From contig NC_039495.1 in NCBI RefSeq assembly GCF_003590095.1, positions 2,465,589-2,529,588 of the forward strand: a stretch of DNA of 64,000 nt, read 5' to 3'. A program made the translations under genes and the position numbers. Positions 13,546 through 24,100 of the stretch are shown here, piece after piece. The stretch comes from Trichoplusia ni (Eukaryota > Arthropoda > Insecta > Lepidoptera > Noctuidae). Position 1 is the first letter of the stretch. Each line of letters opens with the position of its first letter. The notes beneath the pieces are model-generated. The model ran no database searches. It was not told the DNA's origin and saw only the letters and a list, made by a program, of their open reading frames with translations.

Positions 13546-15124
13546 TCAAGTAACGGAAAGCGCTTTAATTCTTCTTAGAAGTCGTGAATAAAACTTCTAT
13601 TAAAGTCTCTATAGATTACTGCCTGAGAATGATGTGCCCTGATGTTGCCTAGCAACGCATAAACAACGCTATTGTTTACTAAACTGTGATAAAAAGGTAC
13701 CTACATTGATCTGATTATGCGTTTTTGTAAATATCAATGTGTAGGAATTATTACTGTGCACTGTGTAACGAACTTACGAGTGACGTTTAAATTGTATCTT
13801 AATAGTTATCTAACTGAGGGACGAATTATAATTTTCCTATTATACCCAGTCATCGTCAATGTTGAATATGTGTAATCAAATAATTTATGAGACTCTAAAA
13901 ATTACAACAATAATTATGGTTAGAACATAAAGCCTAAATCTACGTTGGTACTAGGAAACAGTTCTTGAATTCCGGGCTTAAAAAAGAATGGTTCTCATAT
14001 TCATTCAAAATAATATTTCTGTAAATACCACAACAAATACATATGCAGGTCGCGCAGCGACAGTTGACGTAAAGAACAGCTATTTTTAACATTTCGTCTT
14101 CAAAGACTAACGAACAATTTTTATTTTTCATTAAATACCCATGAGACATACACACTGGCAGCTTTATTTACCTAAATTGCATCAAAAATTTAAAAGAAGT
14201 ATTTTTTGACGGCAATTTTGTAAAATATGAGCGTCGCGTTTGAATCAGAAACATGTTTTAGTTGCAGCAATTATTGAAATAGAAATCTGAAATTGTCAAC
14301 TCGCAGTGAGCTAGCGTGGTAATCAATGTTCGATTTTTCCAATCTATGAAAGGTCCTCTACTTTTTTTTCTAAAGGAACGAAGATTCAGGAATTTTATCC
14401 TTCCGTCGCGGGAGGTTTTACAAACATTCAATTCACTTACACAAACACACCCGATTCCGGACAAATATTCGTGGATCACATAAGTTGGCCTGACAAGACC
14501 TAGAAGATCGCCTTTTGTTTGATTCCCCTGTCCACCTCAGGATCTGACTATCAATGCAGAGCTCACTCTGTTACAACTTTTTGTTACATTGAGTTTCTTG
14601 AAGTGAATCCACAATTGTTTAAGAAAGGTTTCATCACGCGTGTTTATCGGGATGGCTGTGATCGGCGGGTTCAAATAGCTGCCTGGCAAACTTCAGCTCA
14701 TTCCAAAACTAGTCGGGCGATCCCGATGAATACACATGACTTAACCGTTCTTGGCTGATAGGTATGCCCTTTCTCCACAAACCCAGCTATTTTCCAAGCT
14801 ACGACACCAGACACATTAGCGATAAACTGTTTATTTCTCCGGCTTAGTTCATCCGGTGTTTGTTTTTAGTACATTTCAATCGTTCACCGATCGTGTAAAT
14901 AATTAAAATATCCGTTCGTTACTGTTTTCTTCAATTTCCTGTGTTCTTGTTGCTTCGTAGTGACTCGGGAAGGGTATTCAATTTGTTCAGACCACCCTGT
15001 TTTTTGGAATGAACAATATTATAAATATTGTTTCGAAACAATATAGCTTCTTGAAGTAGAACTTTTGAGTCTGAATTTAAAGTAAATTATCGAGCCTTCC
15101 GAAATACGTTGTAACTTATTTCGA

Positions 15125-15215
15125 CTTAGAAGGTCACCCATCCACGGACCGACCGCATCAAGCGTAGCTTAACATGTGATCGATCAACTTTTGCAGGTGA
15201 AGCTGAGCCACGAGC
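15125..15215 (+). repeat. Tail fragment of the GGGGTCGG repeat
   Basis: Only the tail is present: GGTCACCCATCCACGGACC, GCGTAGCTTAACATGTGATC, GAAGCTGAGCCACGAGC. It matches the ends of the copies at 6101 and 16820. Confidence 0.6.
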
Positions 15216-16214
15216 TTTCTTCTATACTTATATAACATGAAATACATTTGCATCTGCAACAATTTCTATCATAATAATATTAACTCATACAAATGAAAAA
15301 TTGACATCCGCCATTTTGGATTACTGACTAATGTCATTGTTAACTGATCAGGCAATTGTTTTGGTCGTTAATCAATAGTTAAGCGTCATCTCAGTTGCTG
15401 GTTGTATGTGTTGTATGTATGAGATGTAGATATGTATGGGTTGTCAATTACAAGCCGTTTGTTTTAGTAATGTGTGAACTTGCGATGGGTGAGCTTGTGT
15501 GATTGTGTTGTAACTAGTAAGTGATTTTTTTTGTTGGTAATATTTTTTAATTTAAATTTATTTATGATGGTTGTGAGTTTTCGGTTGGAGAGTAGAGATT
15601 TCTGAATAGAAGAGTTTATGTGAGAAATTTTGGAGGCGTTAACTAGGCAGGTTAAGCAAAGGGCTAATAAAAAGGTGTTAATTTTGCCGATGAAATCTGA
15701 ACGAATTTTTAATTAAAACATTTATTTATCTTAGTGAGAAAAATAATGTTGAAGTATTTAATTAATTTCGTATCTTTATTATGGAAGATTCAAATTCTTT
15801 TATGTCTTTAATAAAGACTTAATATTTAATAAGCGTATCCTACACGAAAATCAACGTATTTTTTTTCAAAGGTTTATGATTTGATTAAGAGATTAAAGTT
15901 TCCTGTGTACAAACTTCACCTCTTTTTAATATTAGTGTAAATATCTGAAAGTAGATAAATAAGTTAATAGTTTTATCTTTGATCCTAATTACACTTCATT
16001 AGAAGAACCGTAGTAACTGGACCGTCACATCACTTATCAAAATTTAAATCAAAACTATATTTCACTCTTGTCTTCTGTAAAATCGAATTTCAATTTCACT
16101 TAATCTGTTAACTGAATCGTTAATCTTAAGTATTTTGTATTAATTATGTTAACTTATTAAAAAGTAGTATTTTTTTAGCTTGCCTTGTAAGAAATATATT
16201 TACATTTTAATGCC

Positions 16215-16289
16215 TTTATGTGATTTTCTAACTATGTGTTATTTATTATAAATTATAATAAATAACACATAGTTAGAAAATCACATAAA
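16215..16289. repeat. Perfect 37-bp palindrome with 1-nt centre
   Basis: Arms 16215-16251 and 16253-16289 are exact reverse complements around a single A at 16252. The left arm begins TTTATGTGATTTTCTAACTA. There is no sequence outside the hairpin to suggest a larger element. Confidence 0.9.
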
Positions 16290-16570
16290 TGTTTTTTTCT
16301 GTTTTTTTCCATTTTCGTACCCAAATGTTAAAAACGGTTTTTTTTATCCATGGTTTGCATTTTGTACGTACGTCTTTACCGAGTTATGAAAAAAATAAAT
16401 CCATAACAATCAGATTGTACATAATTGACTGTAAAATGATGTTTTTAAAGTAGATGTTAGCTCACTGTAGTAAAGCAATAATGCTTGGAATATCTTTAAT
16501 CATTATGTACTATCTCTCAAAGTAATAAGAATCCATACAAAAACATTAATTACCGTCTTTCTTGTTCCAG

Positions 16571-16775
16571 ATATCGAATCTTCAAAACAAAATGATACCA
16601 CACTCGCTGTAACTGAAGATTGAACCTTAACCTCTTAAATTTAAAGTGCAGTTTCAATTAAACCGGGTATATGTGTGATAAAGGGGTGCGTAGTGATAAA
16701 ATGACGAACATTACTCCTGAAACAAGGATTATGATGATGAGGTCTAACGATGGAAGAAACAGTTATAGGAGACAG
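16571..16775 (+). CDS. Candidate 5'UTR plus first coding exon of an unidentified gene
   Basis: The block is bounded by a strong acceptor (pyrimidine tract TCTTTCTTGTTCCAG ending at 16570) and a strong donor (GACAG/GTATGT at 16775/16776). An in-frame TAA precedes an ATG at 16671; from there 35 codons run open to the donor (MCDKGVRSDK..., ending SYRRQ, phase 0). A second ATG at 16701 is also in frame. I do not recognise the peptide, and no next exon was found before the gap at 20112. It is unlikely to be the first exon of a PHYH gene with PHYH-B's structure: exon 2 of PHYH-B needs a two-base carry-over, while this one ends between codons. The call rests on splice-site and frame structure only. 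Confidence 0.4.
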
Positions 16776-16819
16776 GTATGTACTGATTAATATACTAACT
16801 ACATAATGAGAATTAATGC

Positions 16820-17165
16820 CCTGGCTAGCCCTTTCCCAACTATGTTGGGGTCGGCTTCCAGTCTAAACGGATGCAATAATACCAGTGTTTTACAAGGAGC
16901 GACTGCCTATCTGACCTCCTCAACCCGGTTACCTGGGCAACACGATACCCCTTAGTTAGACTGACTATCAGACTTTCTAGCTTCTAACTACCTTTAACGA
17001 ATGTCAACGATGTAAAAATAACAATCGGGACCAATTCCTGAATCATTTAAGGTGACTTCAGAGTCTTCAGACACACGAAGGATTTCGTTATGACATAAAT
17101 ACCGATAGTTTTAACCTGTGATCGATCAACTTGTGCAGTTGTAGTAAAGCCACAAGCACTGCTGT
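16820..17165 (+). repeat. GGGGTCGGCTTCC interspersed repeat
   Basis: Well-preserved copy: CCCAACTATGTTGGGGTCGG, TGACCTCCTCAACCCGGTTA, ACGATACCCCTTAGTTAGAC, and the tail ACCTGTGATCGATCAACTTG ending in GCCACAAGCAC. Confidence 0.75.
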
Positions 17166-17916
17166 CTTGTTAATTGAAAAAAAGTATAATAAGAAACTAA
17201 CTAATTAGTGCAAATGTAAAGGCTACGATGCTCACAAATAAAGCAGCTATTTAATGTGCTTTTACTGACTATCATACACCTTAGAACACAGATAATATGA
17301 GATTTGTAAGAGGTCTCGGAAGCGATCAATTTTTTTTGCCAAATATATTATTATGTAGTTTTTATTTTGATTCATATTTGTTGGATAATTTGCGCTATTG
17401 GTTTGAAAGATTTCTCAAACATGGACATATTCATATACATTATATTTATTTGCATTCTATGACATGTACACAGACATTAATAATATGTATTTTTATGTTC
17501 TACAGTTATTTAATAAATATCTACTTCTTAACAAAATAACGTAATAAGTTGCATACACTTTTATTTTGAAGTATAATATGTACTTCAAACGGTATGCTTT
17601 ACGCTGGACTCTAACAAGTTTGATCATCTGTGGGCACTTAAATTTAATTGAAAACTTGCAGTTTCAGTATTAACAGTTACTCAATCCATCAAATCTAAAA
17701 CAATAAAATGTACCGTTTGCTAAGTCATACCTTACAGGGTAACCTTTACATCTTTACGGTAAAACTAAGCTATTATAAAGCTATTTTGATGACCTAAAAT
17801 GGTATTTTAACGCTGCAGAATAAGGGACTGGAAATGGAACTTCGAAAAGGTTTTAATAGACATTGCCATGTATTGCTGTGATGAAAATCTTTCACAAAGA
17901 TGGTGCGAGACGAAGG

Positions 17917-18062
17917 ACTGATAGCCGAGTGGTTGACGTCACCACATCAAACCCATTGAGCGCGACGTGTCTTGGGTTCGATTCCCGCGTAGGGATCAGT
18001 GAATGCTTGTCCTCAGTGAATGAGTGTCTTTGTGCATGCGACTTGAATGTTTGTCAAACTCC
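17917..18062 (+). mobile_element. tRNA-derived SINE
   Basis: tRNA-like head (GATAGCCGAGTGGTTGACGTC as A-box region, GGGTTCGATTCCCGCG as B-box) followed by the SINE body TGTCCTCAGTGAATGAGTGT and GACTTGAATGTTTGTC. The anticodon stem does not fold, so it is not a working tRNA. Confidence 0.75.
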
Positions 18063-20111
18063 CGTGAAAAGTGTCTTTTTTATGAAAATATTGCAGTTGC
18101 TTCATGGTATCCGATTTATTGATATCATTTTTTAAATTTAATGAACAATTACATAGTAAATAGTTTTCTGTATAATGTTTGTCTGTATGGTCATTATCTG
18201 TCTGTACAAGAAAAGTATCCGATAAAACGGGTACCGATGAATTAAATTTGTAAGACATAGCGTGTCTGGCCTGTATTATCGTACGTCGGTCTTATAATAC
18301 AGGTCGTTGAGGACCGATGAATCATAAGATCAGATTGTTCCCGCTTAAAAATAGTGTAACTGCTAATTAAAGAGGCATTCTAGTCCAGTTCTAAATTCCG
18401 TTGAATTCGGTCACCCTGTGTCATTTAATTCTACGTTTTTATACACCATGTATATTGCTACGGAGTTCTAATATCAGTAGAATTAAAAATATAATTTAGT
18501 AGAAGAATAAACTGGTTTTCAGGCTTGCATACAGGTTTCTATATACAAAAAAACTTCAAATTATTCTCATAAACGTTTACTGTTAACTAAGAGTCTCATA
18601 AATTTTGTTTATTTCAAAGAAAATTATAGTGCAACGGAATCGAACGCAAATCGTCTTGTTTTACAGCCATCAACTTGAAAGCTGAGCTACTACTTATGAT
18701 ACATCTTAGTTCGATGTCCAATGCAACAGATGAGCTAATAATAAACTCGTTTCAACTACCATAAATAATAATAAATAACAAAATCCATCATAATAATATA
18801 AACAAATTAAAATTCACTGCAATAATAATTCAATTTAAATAAAATTATACGTTCGGCATTTGTTTCACAATCCGTCAATTTCAGTGGCATGAAGCAAGGC
18901 CATCATTTTCTTAACCGTTAAAAGATATTAAAAACTCTTAAGACAATGCGAATAAAGTTCAAAATCCCGTAGCAAAATATGGATATAAATTTGTCAACGC
19001 CAAACGTCATCATGCGGTTGATATGAAACTTATGTAATAGAAATAAGGTTGGTTTTTCCATGTTTAGTTGTTGATTTAATTTTGTGAAGGGGATAGAATG
19101 TATGGCAGTGTGTCGGTCGTTGACCCGTCCAAATGTTAGAAGTCTAGCGGACGCTTTCTGATAAAATAGGGATGTACCGGGATGTGTATCGAGGTCGATG
19201 TATTTATCTTTTCGGAACAGGTTCGGGGATGTTGTAACGATGTGGTGACACTTTTAGGATAGTGCGAGAATTTTTTTATGTTGGATATAGAATAGGTATT
19301 AGCGAATACTGATGAGAGAATTATGTCTTAATAGGAATTTTATGAATTAAGTAGTGAGATTTAGAAATTAGAATTGTATAGAGATTGTGGTAACATATTT
19401 TGAAGCTATCTTCCATATGTGTTTTTGTCATCGGTTTGAATAAGCTGTACTTTTCAGGATTTTAACAAAAAAAAATATCGTATTTAGAATTAAGATGTTA
19501 TCAATATGTGGGAACTAAACCAGAAAAAACTAAAATAAAAAAAAAAAAATCGTTCTTGATACAACACACGAACATTAATTGAACAAATAATATTTTTTCC
19601 ACTAGCGTTCAAAAAAAAAACTTAGTCGCACGACTACAATAAATATCGATAACTTTAATCCCAATACAACTGAGTCCAATTTATCGATAAATTTGAAGTC
19701 CCATGAGTCTCATCACTAAAAGCCCATTCACACATGGCGCTCGAAACATTGATCGATCCTCGGTACGTGTACAACAGCACCCTGTATATGTTTGTAGACA
19801 AATGATATATTTCTATGTTCCGTAGGAATGTGAGAAAAAAAGATATTCGAGAAAAACGGGTCGCGTTAGTGTCGACTTTAAATTATGTCACCGAGTTTAT
19901 AGCTATGTTGATGTTACGTGTTACTGGGCAACGGTTAAATTCTTTTTTGGTATGTTTAGGTAGGAAATTGTTAGTTTTTTTTTAAAGAAAATTTTATGTC
20001 TCAATTAATCAATTTGAAGTGATAGTATATTTTAAAGATGCATTTACCTTAACATAGCATGTTGTATCTTTCATGAGGCGGTAATTATTATTAAATAACT
20101 TAGGGTTTATT

Positions 20112-21111
20112 NNNNNNNNNNNNNNNNNNNNNNNNNNNNNNNNNNNNNNNNNNNNNNNNNNNNNNNNNNNNNNNNNNNNNNNNNNNNNNNNNNNNNNNNN
20201 NNNNNNNNNNNNNNNNNNNNNNNNNNNNNNNNNNNNNNNNNNNNNNNNNNNNNNNNNNNNNNNNNNNNNNNNNNNNNNNNNNNNNNNNNNNNNNNNNNNN
20301 NNNNNNNNNNNNNNNNNNNNNNNNNNNNNNNNNNNNNNNNNNNNNNNNNNNNNNNNNNNNNNNNNNNNNNNNNNNNNNNNNNNNNNNNNNNNNNNNNNNN
20401 NNNNNNNNNNNNNNNNNNNNNNNNNNNNNNNNNNNNNNNNNNNNNNNNNNNNNNNNNNNNNNNNNNNNNNNNNNNNNNNNNNNNNNNNNNNNNNNNNNNN
20501 NNNNNNNNNNNNNNNNNNNNNNNNNNNNNNNNNNNNNNNNNNNNNNNNNNNNNNNNNNNNNNNNNNNNNNNNNNNNNNNNNNNNNNNNNNNNNNNNNNNN
20601 NNNNNNNNNNNNNNNNNNNNNNNNNNNNNNNNNNNNNNNNNNNNNNNNNNNNNNNNNNNNNNNNNNNNNNNNNNNNNNNNNNNNNNNNNNNNNNNNNNNN
20701 NNNNNNNNNNNNNNNNNNNNNNNNNNNNNNNNNNNNNNNNNNNNNNNNNNNNNNNNNNNNNNNNNNNNNNNNNNNNNNNNNNNNNNNNNNNNNNNNNNNN
20801 NNNNNNNNNNNNNNNNNNNNNNNNNNNNNNNNNNNNNNNNNNNNNNNNNNNNNNNNNNNNNNNNNNNNNNNNNNNNNNNNNNNNNNNNNNNNNNNNNNNN
20901 NNNNNNNNNNNNNNNNNNNNNNNNNNNNNNNNNNNNNNNNNNNNNNNNNNNNNNNNNNNNNNNNNNNNNNNNNNNNNNNNNNNNNNNNNNNNNNNNNNNN
21001 NNNNNNNNNNNNNNNNNNNNNNNNNNNNNNNNNNNNNNNNNNNNNNNNNNNNNNNNNNNNNNNNNNNNNNNNNNNNNNNNNNNNNNNNNNNNNNNNNNNN
21101 NNNNNNNNNNN
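20112..21111. other. Assembly gap of exactly 1000 N
   Basis: All 1000 positions are N. The round number suggests a placeholder rather than a measured length. The sequence resumes inside a PHYH exon, so at least part of an exon, and probably the four PHYH exons before it, lie within the gap. Confidence 0.98.
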
Positions 21112-24100
21112 CTGCACCCGTACCTACTGCACGGGTCCGGGCCTAACGTGTCCAAGGTAACAAATAATAGCTACAAGGAATATTAAAACGACTCCCGCAA
21201 TGCCGTATTATCCATAAGGCACTTTAGGCCAGTGCCTAGGGGCAATATGTCCAGGCCCTGGACTCCCGCACTAAGGAATTTAATCCTTGTGTCATACAAA
21301 AACATACAAATCACATGCACAAAGACACCCTGATTGACACAATTAAATAGCTGTTACCCGCGACTCCGACCGCGTGAAGTCCACGTGGTGGTTAGTGGGC
21401 AGAGGGAAAATGTAGCTTGACTCCCCGTCATTATTCTACTATTATTCCGCCGTCGACGGAAACGTCTAGGAGGACATCATCATCATCATCTACGACATCT
21501 ACCATTAAAATCAAAAGCACTGTGTTTAAATGAGGCATACGAAGTAGAAAATAATTATAAAAAACGGAATATGTATTTGTATAATACAAATTAATAGACT
21601 TAAAAAATCCCACCTAAAATGCCCATGTTTTTAAGTTTCACTCCATTCTAATTTTATCATAATCGGTTCAGCCGTTTATATAGTTGTAAATTGCATTGTC
21701 ATCGGGTTTGAAACTACCATGAAAATTTCAGCCTGCTAGCTTTTTGGGAGGTGCCTCAAAATTGAGATACAAAAATCCAACCGTAACGACAAACAAACAT
21801 ACAAAAATATGTTGTAACATTAGAATAAACAAGTATTAAAAACTTTTCATTTATATTTTATCGCAAGACATCGGCGTTACGGTTCCAAAATGTCGACTGT
21901 GTAAGATTCTTGATGAAAAAGCGCTTTGGCAAAAGGGATTCTGAAATAATGTTAAGAAAGTTAAATAAATACCCACGATGTTTGCTCGAATAATGTTTGA
22001 TAATTTCACACACATAATATATAATAATATGTCTATGAATTGGGGTGTTATTTCAAAAAAAAAAATATTTATTTAAAAAGTCGGAAAACAGCAAAAAGCC
22101 AACGACACGCGGTATTCCCAGGCGGTCACCCATCCAAGTACTAACCGCGCCCGATGTTGCTTAACTTCGGTGATCGGACGAGAACCGGTGTATTCAACGT
22201 GGTATGGACGTTGGCAATGACTAATATGAAATTATCAAACAAACTTCACACACGCATGTTGGATAAATATTTAAATTAGGATCACGTATTTCAACATCTC
22301 ATCCGCCAACGTCCATACCACGTTGAATACACCGGTTCTCGTCCGATCACCGAAGTTAAGCAACATCGGGCGCGGTTAGTACTTGGATGGGTGACCGCCT
22401 GGGAATACCGCGTGTCGTTGGCTTTTTGCTATTTTATTATATTTGGGGATTTATTAGAATGAATAGATTTTTTTTTATCTACATTACACATAATTATAGT
22501 ATACTACTATGGGCGTTCGCTGTTGGTATGATCTTATAATATTATCCCAATGCACTTTAAACAAGATTTCTCACTTTTATGTATATTTTTATGGGCATAT
22601 TAAATGTGAAACAGACACGCAAAACAAATAATATTGAAAATAAAGGACTTAATATTTAAGATATTAATATTTTAACTTAAATAAGAGGTCACAAGGTTAT
22701 CAGAACAGTGCGTGTAAAAATGTATTCCAATCCACAACAAAAAAATTGAATTGTCTTAAACCGCTCCGATGTGATAGACTTCTGCGATCAGACTTATATG
22801 TCACTCTCATCAGCGGCCAGCGGGTGACGTAATATGGAGCGTATCATCATGCCTGACGTCACACGCTTATCAAGTGTCCTCGACACAGTCTGAATCAAGT
22901 TCAAATTTACATTACTGGCTAGTGGCTAGTAAAACGTTACAAAACGGTTCCTACCACGAATTAATGCACGAACAATAACTCTCTTTTAGCTGTAAATTAC
23001 TACAGCAAAAACTACAATTATTTTGTTAAACTTGATTTCGCCAACACACGTTTTGTTATCATACCCTAGGCAGTTTAAAATATTGCAATTCGATTCTCGA
23101 AGTCCAATGTGTGTTTAGTTAGCTCAAACAAGTTTACTGTAAAATCAAGAGAAACAAACCACACGAGTTTTTGTTCATAATTGGTGAGGTGATCCCAAGC
23201 AGCAAGTAAATTAGAGACCGTATTGCCTGCCATCAGAATAATTTAAACGATGCTTGGTTTTAAGCGAAGCGAGGCTCAAACAATGGTCCTCAAAGCAAAA
23301 GTGTTACAAACTGCTTCGAAAATTACAATTTTTTTTTGTTCATTAAGAATAATTATTTATAAATAGTAAGGTAAAAAAGAAATGATGAATTCAAATGCCA
23401 AAGCAAATACGGTCGCTGTGTTGAGACGCGCGCGGTTACCGTACGGCTTGTCCGAGCGAGATCCCGCAGCCGAGGCAGAGCTGTACGCGAGGACCGCGTC
23501 GCGACCCAGGCGTACTTGTATAGAGCGGTATTTGTCTATGTACCCGAATGTTGCGACCAAACAGACCGAGCCTATTGATACCAACCCGCAAGAAGCGATG
23601 GTGACACACAACCGGTCACAAATCGGTTCACAAACGACGAAGCTATCCGCAACACAATAAACACAATATGGTCGGATAAAATATTTTATTCATCTCAAGA
23701 GCAACAAGGGTCATCAGATACGACAGAACTGTGTGAAGAAATTGGAAGCTGCTTTATTGAAGCAAAAAAAATATTGTCTCTAATCTGGTCGTGGCCACGT
23801 TAAAGACAATTTTTTTTTTTTGCTTTAGGTGATATGGCTTCGACTCTTAATCGGTGTGCAATATTGTGTTCTGGTTGCACACCGTTGTACAACCGTTAAC
23901 CGATTTGTGACCGGTTGTGTGTCACCATCGTTTCTTGCGGGTTGGTATCAATAGGCTCGGTCGGTTTGATCGCAACATTCGGGTACATAGACAAATACCG
24001 CTCTATACAAGTACGCCTGGGTCGCGGCGCGGTCCTCGCGTACAGCTCTGCCACGGCTGCGGGATCTCGCTCGGACAAGCCGTACGGTAACCGCGCGCGT

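Larger units (their letters stand above)
12450..16570. other. Gene-free stretch upstream of the candidate 5' exon
   Basis: No exon recognised. Contains a reverse SINE near 13425-13545, a SINE body fragment near 14400-14480, a foldback fragment near 14630-14750, the tail of the GGGGTCGG repeat at 15125-15215 and a 75-bp perfect palindrome at 16215-16289. If the 16571 exon is real, part of this is an intron of that gene. Confidence 0.5.
16776..20111. other. Gene-free stretch up to the assembly gap
   Basis: Holds a copy of the GGGGTCGG repeat (16820-17165), a SINE (17917-18062), a tRNA-like degenerate remnant near 18630-18700 on the reverse strand, and otherwise AT-rich sequence. I searched for exons matching PHYH-B exons 2-6 and saw none, so the missing 5' part of PHYH-A is not here. 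Confidence 0.5.

Noticed and set aside
18521..18555. Possible 12-nt microexon between TTTTCAG and GTTTCT
   Set aside because: No reading-frame or homology support; chance AG/GT pairs are common here.
20100..21155. Long reverse-strand open frames across the gap
   Set aside because: They consist of N bases; no codon information exists there.
21431..21613. 60-codon minus-strand frame with an Asp run
   Set aside because: Asp run comes from a CAT/ATC microsatellite within the PHYH-A intron.
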